Below, piece after piece: positions 22,450 to 35,058 of a stretch of DNA of 64,000 nucleotides; positions within the stretch are counted from its first letter, which is position 1, and every line of letters begins with the position of its first letter. Location: contig NC_045149.1 in the NCBI RefSeq assembly GCF_008831285.2, forward strand, positions 3,215,500 to 3,279,499. Reading direction: 5' to 3'. The stretch comes from Nymphaea colorata (taxonomy: Eukaryota > Streptophyta > Magnoliopsida > Nymphaeales > Nymphaeaceae). The notes under the pieces were generated by a model that ran no database searches, had not been told where the DNA came from, and saw only the letters and a program-made list of their open reading frames with translations. Made by a program: the position numbers and the translations under genes.

Positions 22450-23330
22450 GTAGATTTAAAATCTATTTTTTGATCTTTTCAAATGACTATTGGCACTCAA
22501 AACCCCATTCAAACTTGACGTCTTTCCTCAGCAGCTGGTTGAGTGGTTCACGTCTCATCACTAGATTGGAAATGAATTATCTGCTAGACTGGATTTTCCC
22601 CTGCAAACTTCATAGTTCCTTGATATTGGTAGGTGGTGACATATCAATAATTGCTTTAGCTTTGATAAGATCCATTTTGATCCCCCTCTTACTGACCATG
22701 AAACCCAAAAGTTTACCTGATTCAACTCCAAACACACATTTTTCAGGATTCAAATGAAGCTTGTACTGTAAGAGTCTCTCAAACACCTGGGCAAATGTTT
22801 CAATGTGATCTTCTCTTGTCTTAGATTTAATTAATATGTCATCGATATATGTATCCATGACTTTATGCATCTGGTCATGAAAGATAGCGACCATGACTCT
22901 TTGATAAGTTGGTCCTGCAATTTTTAATCCAAATGGCATTTCCGTGTAACAGAAAGTACCGAAGGTATAGTAAAAGTGGTCTTAGGTTGGTCCTTGACTA
23001 CTAATTTGATTTGGTTATATCCCAAATATCTATTCATAAGAGAGAACATGGCATGGCTGGCTATGTACCAATAAATCAATGTTTAGAAGTGGATAATGAT
23101 CTTTTGGTGTGGCTTTATTCAGGTCTCGAAAGTCGATGCACAACCTGACTTTGCCTTTTTACCATGATATTAGCCAACCATTCGGGGTAAGCAATCGCAC
23201 AAATGAATTTTGCCTTTAGTTGGTCCTCTAATCCTTCTTTTATGGGTCCTTTTAGTCGAGGATCAAGCTTGCGTATTTTTTGTTTAACTGGCTTGTAATT
23301 GGGACTTAAGGGCAAACAATGTTGAACCAA
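22450..23330 (-). pseudogene. Gypsy reverse transcriptase (degenerate)
   Basis: In order: the N-terminal PNYKPVKQKIRKLDPR and EWLANIMVKR region (23115-23330); a fingers segment equivalent to RLCIDFRDLNKATPKD in a broken frame (about 23060-23130); then MPFGLKIAGPTYQRVM and the catalytic DTYIDDILIKSKT (22610-22939), where YIDD keeps both Asp residues; and LNPEKCVFGVESGKLLGFMV. It copies element RNA into DNA. Frameshifts near 22980-23115 and further stops disable it. Confidence 0.87.
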
Positions 23331-24024
23331 CTAGGGGTCTAAGCCCGGCATATCTTCGTAGGTCTATGCAAAAACTTCTTGGTTACTTATAAGAAAGTCC
23401 ACCAATTTTTTCTTTTCATCTACTTACAAACTACTACCAATTTGAAGGATCTTGGCATTCTTACTAGTTCCAATGTTAATCACTTCAATTGGATCATTAA
23501 CTAAGGACAAGGGATGTTCTTATTTTTGAATATGAGTGAATTCCGGTAATTCCAACTCGAGTATTGTTGTAAGTTCAATTTTGCTAACTGATTGTTTGAT
23601 AAATGCTTTTTGGGGTGACTTTCGAGGAAAATGAAGAAATTGAGACATGTTAAGTTTTGACATCCTATAAAGTAGAAGTTAAGATTACATATATCATGGG
23701 AAGATTTGAAAACAAAGGCAAATACTATCAACCAACATGATCTTCTTCAAATTTCTTTATAATAGCATAGTCTTTTGGTGTTCATCTGAAAAGGTATACT
23801 GATCGATTGCAAGATGTCATCTTTGTTCTTCTTGAGGCCAGTGAATGGATGGTAGCCACCTTTCAAAAGCAACTAAAATCCCTTAGGGTTTTTCACGAAA
23901 TGAGCATACAAGGGATGTTTTTCGTAACCCATTCGATTGCTTGAAATAGTATAGGCTCTTTCGGATGATTTGCCTATCTCTATGCTTTTCATCCATTCTT
24001 CTAGACATCCTTCCATAGTTGTTC

Positions 24025-24474
24025 TTATGCCGGGCATGTCCACCAAATCAATTGGCCTAGGGAGCATTGGTTGTACCAATCTCTCGACCGGATCCTCAGC
24101 AAGTACGGTAATGACCAATGGGCCAAAATTTCATTTGAGGCATTGATGAAGAGTGGACTGGATTCCTCATACTTCATGGATCCAAGACCATCCCAAGAGC
24201 AAGTTATATGATGGTGGTACATCCACCACATGGAATGTAATGCAATGACTGTGCGTTTGATGATCACATCCATGTTGAAGGTACCTTTGCTATTCATACT
24301 TCGGCCATCGTATCCATAGATCTTGGTATCATCGGGGTGATATTTTTCTTCACAAAATCCCAAAGCTTTGGCCGTAAGATCAAGACAAATATTTAAGCCA
24401 CTTCTTCTATCGATCAATACATGTGGCACAGTCATCTTGTTAACATGGATGACAATGTAAAAGAACATCTTCAT
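24025..24474 (-). pseudogene. Gypsy aspartic protease region
   Basis: VPHVLIDRRSGLNICLDL (about 24380-24430) followed by ALGF and YDGRSMNSKGTFNMD matches the Tat-lineage protease segment. The active site is normally D-N/G-G-S there. Here it reads D-R-R-S, losing the Gly, so it is probably inactive. The enzyme would cut the polyprotein. Confidence 0.75.
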
Positions 24475-25232
24475 GATAATATCCCCATTTTGAGAGGTCT
24501 TTTTCTGAAAAGGTTATTGACTGGTCCTTAGAGGCTTGAATCCAGTCTTCGTCAATCATACATTCTTTCAAGGGGAAGACATCATCCAAGTAGCATGGAT
24601 CGTTGTTCGAGGAGTCATCTAATTATCCATCATCTTCACCTCATAAGATAAAAGTCTTTGGAATTATGGCAGGTCTTTTGGATGAACTTTCTACCTTGTT
24701 GTTCATGATAACAATAAAATCTAGAGATTTTTTTACTTTGATTTGTCATCATGACTTTGTGTGAACTGCTTCCATCACAAAGTCGGATGTGCCCCTATGG
24801 ATGATATGGGAGTGGAATGCCTGTGGTGATCGTGGCTACTGCCACCATCACATGATCAGAAAATGGATTCCTTAAGACCTCATGAATGCTATCATCATCA
24901 ACCTTGAGATCATGGTTGACAAAATCTTGGATAATGTTTTTGAGAACAAAACAATCCTCAGTGTCATAACCAGGGGCATGATGAAACTTACATTATTTTT
25001 CTTTATTACCTGCCATCATTTTTGGAGGTTATAATTCTTTTGGCAATACGACAGTTCCTTTGGTGAGTGGGTACTCTAGGATCTTCTCATGAGACTGACT
25101 GAGAGGAGTGAACTTCCGGTCATAGCTCCAGCCTGGGTGTTTGTTCTTCCCTTCTTCATTGCCTTTGGACAACTGTGTGTTTTTCTTGTGGTTGGCTTTT
25201 TTGTTATGCTTATTACTACTGCCATTGTGCTT

Positions 25233-25946
25233 TCAAATGCCGACATTAGCTATGAAGTGTGTGGGCAACTGTGACCTCCCTCCTTTCTTACCATCTTCTT
25301 TGTATTTAGGAGCAATGATTCCATCAAAATCGCCTTCCTCAATTCCTTCCTCTATTGAATCAGCTTGTTCAATCAACTCGGCAAGGGTCTTAATTGGAGC
25401 ATTGCAGATGAGACTTTTCAAGGGCTGGGTGAGATTTTTTCTGATGAGTGACAAAGCTTGTGTTTTAAAAATTGGCTCATTCATCTTGTTGTATTGGATT
25501 CTCCATTTTTGGATGAATTCTCGAGCATTTTCTCTTTGTTTCTGATGAAAACTGCAAATGGTACTGAAGGTTAAAGCCATGGGAACATTTTGCTCAAATC
25601 TCTCAATGAACATGTTAACTAATCTGTCAAATTTCTTCAGTTCAACTACATTGACATTTTCGTTGTACCACTGCGCAGCGATGCCTTCAAAACTTCTTGG
25701 AAAGTAGCAAAACAAAGCTATGTTATTTGCTCGAATCTTTTAGCAACCATTGATGAATGTTGAAAGACGAACGTGTGGGCTGGTGGTTCCATCATACTTG
25801 ACGAAATCCTTGGGCAAACCCTTCACATCTTCATCTTCTTTAATGCCAAGATCGTAATCCTCGCACGAGTATGAGAGTTTTCCTTTTCCTCTAAGTTCAA
25901 GGTTGCTCATTCTTTCCTCCATTTAATGAAACTTACGCTTAGTAAG
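25233..25946 (-). pseudogene. Gypsy gag, central and C-terminal part
   Basis: 25740-25922 reads LPKDFVKYDGTTSPHVRLSTF. 25233-25715 reads FPRSFEGIAAQWYNENVN, FDRLVNMFIERF, then RENAREFIQKWR. This is the retrotransposon gag fold that builds the virus-like particle. The two pieces are separated by a stop and frame change at about 25730. Upstream, the coding sequence is cut by the insert at 25947-28017. Confidence 0.83.
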
Positions 25947-28017
25947 TGTTTTCATCTCCAAAATTTTTTTGGTTTTTGGAGTGCTTAAAAAAAAAAGGTT
26001 TTATTTTGAAATGAGAGAGAAAGAGATTTTAAAAATCACAAAAGCAAAGGATTTAAAAGAGATAGATACACGTATACATATACATACTTATATATACATA
26101 TATATGTATATACATACATATGTATATACATACATATGTATATAGATACATACAGATACATATATGAAAGCTTGAGAAAAGGAGGTTTAAATCAAATAGA
26201 GTGGGAGAAAAAGATTTTAGAAAGAGAAAGAGAGATTTTAAAATGAAATACACGTATATATATTCATATATATATATGAAAGTTTATAAAAGAATATGTT
26301 AAATCATAAAGAGAGAAAGACAACCATACACCTCGTTCACGTGAGCGCTCCCTCACACGTCGTGTGCGGCAACACATCATGTGCTGCCGTGCACTGACGC
26401 GCGCTAGATGCAACAATGTCTAGCACATCGTGACCTCATTTTAATGAAAAACCGCCCCTTGGGAAATGGTTTTGGCCTGGCTGGGTGGGCACTAGCCCTG
26501 CCCACACCCCAAAGGGGTGTTTACAGGGCTAATGGCCAATCCAACTTAGCATAAGTCTTAAAAAAAATTAAATTATTCAAAAATATTTGAAATTTGCATG
26601 AAAATCTTGTTAAATTCAAAAAAATTCAAATTTTGAATTTTGGCTCCAAAACTCTTCATAAATATCCCCACAATCGTCCCTCTTGGGCATGAGCTAACTC
26701 TTGGAAAACCTTCATTGCTTCTTCACTTGAAATCTAGATTTTTTTTAGCTCCCTCTTTTTATTTCTCTCTTCTTCCCTTCATCCTCTTCTCTAACCTTGA
26801 GAGCAAGGTTCTCTAAGTTTAAACTCTTCAAGAGAGCAAACAGAGATCTCTTAAAGGGATATTTGTATCATCTTGGAGCTTCATCCAAGGTGATCCTAAG
26901 ATCATTCAAAAGAGGAGGCTCATCTGTATTCGAGGTATGTAATCTTTCATTTTTATTTTCATTTCCTCTTACCACCTCCCCATAGCCATGCAAGAAAGCT
27001 CAAATGATTTCATATCCGAAATTGAGAGCTATATCTTGAGCGTATTGGGAGTATGAGCAATGTGAATTAAATTTCATTTCTTCATTTATTTTCAAAAACA
27101 TGCTTGTTATATTGCTTTATTCATCGTTTATTTTTGAGATGATGCTCACATATGATGCATTAATTTTCTTTAATGAATATGCAAATGTACAACGAGAATG
27201 AGTGTTTGGGTTTTGGGATTTTCTTATTTTTATGTTGATTTTTGAGGTTGCGACTTATTTCTTTCTGTCATTCTCACACTTTGTTTCTTTCTTAATCACC
27301 CGATTAGGGTCCCCAATGAATGCTTCTTACGTTGCTCTTCATTTCATGTATGTTTGATTTTCTTCCATACCCAATGGTGGAAAAAATCGATTTTCTTATA
27401 ATAATTATGGTTTTTATGTTCACATACAAAAATATTTAGAATCATATTTTTTAAAAGATTTTCGAAAGCAAGAACCTCATTTAATGAGGCCTTGAAGACT
27501 TAATATAAGCTCTTGTATGAGTCCAAGTTCCTCTCCGGCCTACATAGAAATCAAAATCAGATATTTTTAAGTTATTTATTGATTTCAATTCTCATGAAAA
27601 TATATATGTATATACATGTTATATATGTATACGTGCACATGACTATCTCTTTTTGTCTTTCTCTTTTTATGATTTAACATATTCTTTTATAAACTCTCAT
27701 ATACGTATATATGAATATATATACGTGTATTTCATTTTAAAATCTCTCTCTTTCTTTCTAAATTCTTCTTCTCTTTCTATGTGATTTAAACTTCATTTTC
27801 ACAAGCTTTCATATATGTTTCTATACATACATACATATACATATATATATGTATGTATGTATAAGTATGTATATGTATTTGTATATCTCTCTCTTTTAAA
27901 TCCTTTGCTTTTGTGATTTTGAAAATCTCTTTCTCTCTCATTTTAAAATAAAACCTTATTTGTTTGGAGCACTCCGAAAACTAAAAAAAATTTTGGGGAT
28001 GCAAATAGTCAGACTTT
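25947..28017 (+). mobile_element. Palindromic LTR-derived insert inside gag
   Basis: 26326-28017 is a Tat-type LTR in the orientation opposite to the host element, truncated at its 5' (U3) side: GC-rich block, hairpin (26485-26505), TATA-like cataaatatcc (about 26655), then R/U5 to gatgcaaata. 25947-26325 is a second copy of the U5 end, inverted, so both tips carry the same LTR end and form arms of about 370 bp. The insert interrupts gag and is flanked by gtaag (25942-25946) and gtcag (28018-28022), a 4-of-5 match suggestive of an integration duplication. Confidence 0.75.
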
Positions 28018-28333
28018 CATCATCGCTTGTTTTGACTAATTCTAGCTTTGTTTTTTTCTTCTTGCCCTTGATCTCCTTTACTTTCTCTTTAGAACCCTCG
28101 CTGTCCAAGCTACTACTTGGGATGCACTTCTTTGTCTTTTTGCCTTTCTTGGCTGGCTTTCTCTTTCTTTTTGGCTTTTATTCCAAACTTTTGCTGGTGA
28201 TAGGGCTAGGTGAACTGCTTTCCTATATGATTACTTTTTCTTTCTTGTTTTTCTTTGTTGTCTTTTTCTTTGTAAGTGGAAGTAATTTGGGCTTTTCCTC
28301 CTTACTATTTGATGATCTGAATCTAGATGACCT

Positions 28334-28594
28334 TCATCTTGATTTATAGGAGAAGGTTTGTTGTTTTTCTAGTTTCTTTTTTGCTTGACCGGCTATAAGA
28401 GAAGATTTGTTGTTTTCTTGTACCATCAGGGCCCTTTGTTCTTCTTGCTCCCTCATGAATCGCTCCATGTACAACTGGAATATATGATAGCCCTCTTTCT
28501 CGATTGCTGGAAAGTCAAGTGTTTCTGGCATAAGATCAGAAGATGAAGTCTCATTGTTAAGAGTCTGCTTAGCTTGTGCTCTGGATTCAACCAT
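28334..28594 (-). pseudogene. Gypsy gag, N-terminal part
   Basis: The frame likely starts at the Met at 28592-28594 (MVESRAQAKQTL), the usual opening of plant Tat-type gag. It continues with a charged helix (YMERFMREQEEQRALMVQEN), then basic Lys-rich sequence to about 28340. It is parted from the rest of gag by the insert at 25947-28017. The longer frame upstream to 28681 adds residues that do not look like gag. Confidence 0.7.
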
Positions 28595-28903
28595 CTTATT
28601 GACTTTCAAGTATTCACCTTGTGAGACAGGAAAAAGAAAAGTAATTGAAAGGAAATGATGAAATGAATGTTCATATTGCATTAAGAGTTTTAAAAGTTAT
28701 ATCCAAAGAAAACACTATCAAAGGTGACAACAACTGAAGGTGAAATAAAGAGTACAAAATTGACAATGTAAACTTCTAAGAAAGGATTTATGACAGTTCG
28801 TTAGCATCCCACCACTCGACGTATTCTTTTTTTACTATTGAGCATGTGAACCAAGTGTATGATATCTGTGTCTTCCACTTTTGTCGAGCCACTGCAAACA
28901 ATG

Positions 28904-29985
28904 TCACTCATTGAGGAGAACTGAGGTCGAATTTAGGAATACCTCCAATTGGTGATGCATAGAAACCATCTTTTGTCTCTGAGAGAATTGTCTCATGCAT
29001 CTATCAGCACAATAATCAACTATGAAATAAGGGCCCAAAAGTGTGGTGCGATCATGGTAATGGTAAGTGTATCTAGGTGCGTTTTGAAGACAATCATGAT
29101 AGTCCCAAATGATCTCTTCTCTGTCTAACTTCTTGATCAAAGGGCAGTATTGTTCTAGAACTATCAATGCACCATTAGTGTTTCTAAATAGACCTGCTTG
29201 AGGTCTTGCATGCTTGAGGAACCGCAATTGTAAAACATATGTGCATCCTTCTATGAAATCAGTGTCTCCAATGGTGAAGTGGGTGAGTCCTCGGTAAAGG
29301 AAAGCCAATGTTATCATTGCCATTAACAAGTGTCGGGTCCCGCTATGTCTCCATATCTGGAAAAGTTGGGCGATATGAACATTTAGGAGGTTCGTTCCGT
29401 TTTTTAAAAGGGTCACTCCCACAGTGTAAAACATCATACAATGTTTAATTCTTCCTCTAGCTTTTTGAGATAAGATGAAAGATTCAACATAGACTCCAAA
29501 TTATTCATACAGATTTTCAGGTTGTCATAGTTGTCTACTAAGGATCAAGTTTTTCGTCTAGTAAAGTGAGCTATAAGGTCATTTGCATTAACCTTAGTTG
29601 GGTCCACGAGGAACTGTTTCTCCAATGGGTCATTTGGGTCACAAGTCGGGGAGGGAAGGTCTAGTATTTTAACAAATTTATCTAGTAATACTGTCATTTC
29701 TCTCCATAAAAACCAAAAAAAGGAGGTCCTTGGGCTTCATCGTTCGGCAATTGCATGCACAAAATTCTCATCCACTGATTGCATTCCTCTGGCTATCACT
29801 GTCTCTAGCCCACATTCTTCAAAATAAGAAAGAAATATCAGAGAGAAGGTGAGATGCCAAGACCGATACCATTCGGGAGCCAAAGGTTTAGATTCAAGAG
29901 AGATATAAGTAGACCGCTTGGGTTCTTTCCCAAAGAAGATGTGATCATAAGGGAAGGTGACACTGCGTTGGAAAGAATACATCTT
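28904..29985 (-). pseudogene. Extra ORF between 5' LTR and gag (Ogre ORF1-like position)
   Basis: Two longer frames (29737-29982 and 28904-29437) and a frame-shifted piece between them (about 29560-29730, PFFWFLWREMTVLLDKFVKI) suggest a protein of roughly 350 residues. It is rich in aromatic residues: EWYRSWHLTFSLIFLSYFEE, then GLTHFTIGDTDFIEGCTYVL and REEIIWDYHDCLQNAPRY. It has the place and strand of the ORF1 found in Ogre elements. I do not recognise a catalytic motif. A plant transposon-associated domain of the DUF7745 type is possible. Confidence 0.55.
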
Positions 29986-30647
29986 GAGTGATGACTCTGA
30001 AGGATAGAGATTAAATTAGTGGAAAAGGCTGACTAGGTTGGTAAAGACGATATGAATTATAGGTATATAATAAAGTTGTAAATCATCACATAAGGTTTTA
30101 TGTACATTAAACATTCTCTATACTTCCATCATGCAAAATAATTTAGAGAAAAAGGGGTATAGGGGCCTAATTGAGATAATTTTGTTTCACGATAATCAAA
30201 TGTCAGGTTATGCTTACATACTTTAGCCAAATGAATTAGTACTAGCATAGATTATTTCTTAGGCAACTAAGGGTAGGATTTATCCACTTCTTCTTTGATA
30301 CTCATCGATATACCACAAATTACCACTCATGGTACTAATGAGGGGGCTTTCCCCTCCAAGGTGTGGTCTAGTTGTAAGGCTTAGTTTTGTCCTATCACCT
30401 AAGACCAAACCTAACAACATGATGACCGAGACAAATAGGTATGAGGAGTTTTGAAATATGAGAAAACATGCAAAATTAATTGTCTCTAATGCAATGTTTT
30501 CTAATATGATAATTAAAATACGATAGGGTCAAGACCAAAGAAGGGGACATGCTTTATCATTGGTAATATATGACATGTTCAAGTTGGTGGAAATGCATCA
30601 ATGATAATCATAGCCAAATGATGATGGGTCTCATTATGGTCACCATC

Positions 30648-33600
30648 TGTCCGCATCCCTAAACATATTTTGGTTTTTGGAGTGCTTTAGAAAAATAAGG
30701 TTTTATTTTAAATGAGAGAGAAATGGACTCACCCGTCGGTACAAGGATTAGTTGTTTCTGATGCCTTTACCGAGGGTAACCAATCCAAGGGCTATGTTTA
30801 TTCTTGATGCATTTCGTTTTGGCTTAAACATCTTTTATTCGAAATGCGGTATAGTGTTTGAGAAAATATTTAAAATTTAATGTTTCAAATCTTTGAGAAA
30901 GTTTTTGAAGAGTCATTTGAGAGTGTAAAATATTTTGATTTGAGAAATTCTGAATTGAGAAATCTTTACAAATATCATTTGGAAGCCTTTGGAGATCACT
31001 TTTTGAAGTTACATTAGTGTTCTCTAAGACTTTAAGTAGGTTTGACATTTTGCTTTAGTTCGGTTACTACCTAATTAGAACTCCATCTCATCTTGCTTAA
31101 GTTCTTTTAGAGGTGTGCTTGTGATCATTTGTGATGTTATGTGAATGTGAATGTATGAATGCATTGATCCTATATGATTAAAAAGAAATTATTCATTCTT
31201 ATCATAATATTCATTTGGAAGCAATCCTACCATCACATACATCTAGTTTCTCATTTTTATTTATAAAATTATCATAAGTATTTTTGTGAAAAGGAAAAAA
31301 TTTTTTTGAAGGTGGAATGAGGTTGTAGACCATCAAACATTATTCTAATGTTGAGTGAATACTTGGTTCTTGGTGAAGTCGACAAATGGAAAGTTAAACC
31401 TTAGACATTTGGGAAAAAATATCTAAAAGAATGAAAAAAATGAAATACTTTCATAGAGAGAAAGCGAGAAAGAAAGAGATTTTAAAGATCACCAAATAAA
31501 AGATTTAAGAATAGATGGAGATACGTATCTTTATATATGTATTTTATATGTATACATATACATGTGTATACGTATATATGTATAGATATATGTACACGTA
31601 TGTATATGAAAGCTTGTGAAAATAAAAAATTAACTCAAATGGGGAGGGAGAAGGAGATCTTGGAAAAAGAGAGAGACAGAGAGAGAAAGAAAGAAATTTT
31701 AGAGGATATATATATATATATATATAAGAAGATATTTAACTTGAAGGGAGGAAACAAAAGATTCTAGAGAGAGAAAACTGAACACATGTATATATGTTTT
31801 CATGTGTATACGAAAATTCGTAAAATAATATGTTGAACCATAGCGAGAGAATGACAAAGAAAGATAATTATGTGCATGTATATGTATATTACGTATATAA
31901 CATGTATATACATATATGTCTTCGTGACAGTTGAAATAAAAAAATGACTTCAAAATATCCGACTTCGTTTTTTATGTAGGCTGGAGAGGAACTTGGGCTC
32001 ATGGAAGAGCTTAGGCTAAGTTTACAAGGCCTCATTAGGGAGGGTTCTTGCTTTCGAAAATATTTTGAAAAACATGATTTCAAAAATTTTTATACATGAA
32101 CATAAAATATAATTATTTGGTTTATTATGAGAGGATATATTTCTCCCACCATTGGGTATGTAATATGACACTCATTGGGGTTCCTAATCAGCTGATTAAA
32201 AAAAAAAACAAACCGTAAGAATGACATGAAGATGCATTTTAACATGTACATATTCGTGAATAGCTTTCTTCAACCTCAAAATCAACATAATAATAGAGAT
32301 GAATCCCAACTCAAACATTCATTCTTACCGTTCATTCACATATAAATGGGAAAAATCAATCAACTATGCATGAATAATATCTCAAAACAAAGCACATTCA
32401 AGAGAAGAGAGAAACATGTTTCGATCTTAAAATGAAATCTGATTTCATCTTCTTTTGCTTCTGGTGCACTCAAGAATAGTTTCTTGACTCTGAAGAGGAG
32501 ATTTAAGAGCTATACAGCCATGGGGAGAAGAAGAAGGGAGGAAATGATATAAAGAAATGGAGTGAGATATTGATTACATACCTCTAATTAAAATGATTTA
32601 AAAGATGAATCTTTTACTTCGGATGATTCTAGGGTTGCTTTGGGTGAAGCTCCAAGATGAAGATATGCTTCCAAGAGATCTTTTTGTGCTCCCATGAAGA
32701 GTTGGACCTTGACGAAACTTGTTCCCAAGGTTGTAGAAGAAGAAATAAAGAAGAGAGAAATGAAGAAAATAGGTAAGAGAAAACTCTAAATCTTAAGTGA
32801 GAGAGCACCAGAGGTTCCCCAAGGGTTAGCTCATGCCCAAGGGGAAAGATTATGGGGGTATTATAGAGACTTTTTGAGCCAAAATTCAAAATTTGAATTT
32901 GTTTGAATTTAACAAGATTTTCATGAGAATTCTAAATATTTTTGAATAATTTTAATTTTTTTAAAAAAATAGGCTTTGACCAAGTGGGATTGGCCATTAG
33001 CCCTGCAAATACCCCTTTGGGGTGTGGGCAGGGCTAGTGCCCACCCAAGAGGGTCAAAACTGCCCCCAAGGGGCGGTTTAAGCATAGAAATGGAGCCTGC
33101 GGACGACGCAAGTTCTGTTCAGCACCTTTGCAATCGTGGCCGCGCGCCAGATGCTGTTGCAGCTGGCGTGTAGGAGAACAACGCGCTGTAGCGCTTGCAT
33201 CACTACCGCGCGCGCATCACGCGGGGATCGTGATGTGCACCTTTTATTATATTTTTTTAAAATAAAATAAAATAAAAACAAAATAAAACAAAATAAAATG
33301 AATAAATAAATACAAAACCTGTTTATATAAGAACCATAAAACCATTTTTTATTTAAAATGTGTAAAAAAATTTATTTTTGTTACAAATGGGAGGCCGACT
33401 CCGTTTTGAGTGACTCTGGGCTTGCTTTAAACCTGGGTTGGGTTTTTTTTTTTGCCCATGTGTTCTACTGAGTGATTTAGGCTCAAAAAACACATTTTTA
33501 GTGCAAGGACAAGACATAAAACAAAGGGAAGGTTTGTGCGTTCACGTGCAGCATTCGATAGCATCAAATTCCATTGTTTTGATCTCGATTTTGGATTTTG

Positions 33601-33852
33601 AGTTTGAAATTCTTGATTTGGATCTAAACTTTGATTTTGGATCTAATTCAGATCTGATAGTTGGATTTTGGATTTGAATCTCGCGTCTAAAGTTGGCTTT
33701 TGAATATGAATTTTGTGTTTGGGTTCGGACAAGGGTTTGGAAATTCACTTTATATTGAATAGTCGCGAATTTGTTTTTAGTCTAGGATTGGGCTCAGGAT
33801 CCAAAGATTAAATCTGCATACAGTTTTTTTGGAAAAATTTGAGGTGATAACA
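30648..33852 (-). repeat. 5' LTR of the gypsy element (right copy)
   Basis: 3,205 bp. It shares with the left copy the end blocks, the (AT)n position (about 31708-31726), the purine-rich stretches, the conserved hairpin (33024-33044) and a GC-rich block in the same place (33088-33240) but with largely different sequence. The minus-strand promoter would lie near 32855-32870. Divergence from the left LTR is visibly high, so the insertion is old. The leader after the LTR (tggtgacc on the minus strand, about 30636-30645) could be the primer-binding site but I cannot assign a tRNA. Confidence 0.86.
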
Positions 33853-33949
33853 GTAGTTGAAAATAAAATTCCTAAAGCAAAAGCCAACATTTGTGAAATG
33901 CAAAAAAAAAAAAAAAGATCATCACTAAAAAATGGATCTGTTGGCACGG

Positions 33950-34736
33950 TTGGTCTTTGAAAAAGCCAACCAATTAATAAGTGTGATGCTTGATGGACCA
34001 GATGGTCTCTGAAACTATTTTTTTCAAGATTGTTGGGAAATCATTGGAGATGATGTGTCAAAGGCAGTTGCTTCTTTTTTTCCCATCATCTAAGCTGGTT
34101 ATTGGTATCAATTTCACATACATTATGCTCATTCCTTAATTTGTTGGTGCAGAACCTATTGAAGACTTTAGACCTATAGTGTTATGCAACTCTATTTACA
34201 AGATCCTCTCTAAGGTAATGGTGAACAGGTTGCAAAGGATACTTTTGTGTATCATTGGCCAAGCCCAAGCAGCATTCATCAAGAATAAAATCATTTATGA
34301 GCAAGTAGTGTCGGCAAATGACATGGTGGACATGCTAAATCGCAGCAAGCGAGAAGCGTTAAGTTTGAAAGTTTACCTATCAAAGGCACATGATAGGGTC
34401 TCGTGGTCGTCCCTTAAAACTTGTACGCAATCTCTTGGTTTTCACAGAAAATGGATCGACCTGGTTATGAAGTGTGTTGGGCTGGTGTCTTGTGCAGTCT
34501 TGATAAAAAATATAGAACGTGAAAAGTTCTCTAGCTCTAGGGGACTCCGACAGGGGGACCCCTTTTCCCCATACCTCTTTATCTTAAACTTGAAAGTCTT
34601 CATGAGAGGTCTAAAAGGGAAAATGAAGTATCGGGAGTTCATCCCTCCATACCCTTCTAGCAAACTTTTGTTTATTGATTCTTTGTTATTTAGTGATGAT
34701 ATTTTAATATTTAGTTGGCCCCAAAGAAATCTGTAG
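33950..34736 (+). pseudogene. LINE reverse transcriptase fragment
   Basis: A plus-strand frame (34179-34736) carries LCNSIYKILSKVMVNRLQ, QAAFIKNKII, LSKAHDRVSWSSLK, SRGLRQGDPFSPYLFILN and LLFSDDILIF, the ordered blocks of an L1-like reverse transcriptase. The catalytic pair appears as SDD where the family has ADD, and SKAYD reads SKAHD. Upstream (33960-34178), pieces such as CWEIIGDDVSKAVASFF belong to the same enzyme in broken frame. Endonuclease and zinc regions are missing, so it is truncated at both ends. Confidence 0.87.
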
Positions 34737-35058
34737 TTGGCATTCTATCCCTCTTTAGGAAATGGACCTATTCATGCAACTGAACCTACTCTTTTATTCC
34801 TTCTTTGTTTTTCTATTTTCCAAAAGTCTAACTTCCAATTATTTTTTCTTCAAATCCCACAAACTAAACACTTTGTGAAAACTTCCACTTTTCACAAGCT
34901 TTCATTCCAAGAGGCTTGCTGCTCGAATTAATGTCCACAGTTTCTGTCCTTGTTCCGTGTCTCCATTTGACTATTTCTGTATTTTGGTAGTTATAGCAGT
35001 TGGTAATGTTGTTCTTTTCATTAAGTTCTGCCCTTCTGTTTTCTTGTTTCATTTGCAG
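34737..35058. other. Short spacer between LINE fragment and FMO exon
   Basis: It is T-rich and ends in a good splice acceptor (ttgtttcatttgcag, 35044-35058). It probably represents intron sequence of the FMO relic after LINE truncation. No earlier FMO exon could be recognised here. Confidence 0.4.

Larger units (their letters stand above)
17409..33852 (-). mobile_element. Tat/Ogre-like Ty3/gypsy retrotransposon (16.4 kb)
   Basis: Two direct repeats of 2.9 and 3.2 kb (17409-20351 and 30648-33852) have matching ends; in coding orientation they run TGTTATCACC to GGGATGC..ACA. They flank a minus-strand gypsy polyprotein with gag, protease, reverse transcriptase, RNase H, a second archaeal-type RNase H and integrase remains, plus an extra frame between the 5' LTR and gag. 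A second RNase H and an upstream ORF are typical of the Tat lineage and especially Ogre. It is disabled by stops, frameshifts, an integrase core deletion and a 2-kb insert in gag. No matching 5-bp target duplication is visible (tgagc versus gtagt). Confidence 0.88.

Noticed and set aside
27960-28349. 129-codon plus-strand hydrophobic frame
   Set aside because: It is antisense to the gag N-terminal region and the edge of the palindromic insert; hydrophobicity comes from T-rich complement of Lys-rich gag.
17404-33857. 5-bp target duplication for the gypsy element
   Set aside because: The flanks are tgagc and gtagt, which do not match; either decayed or the ends come from different insertions.
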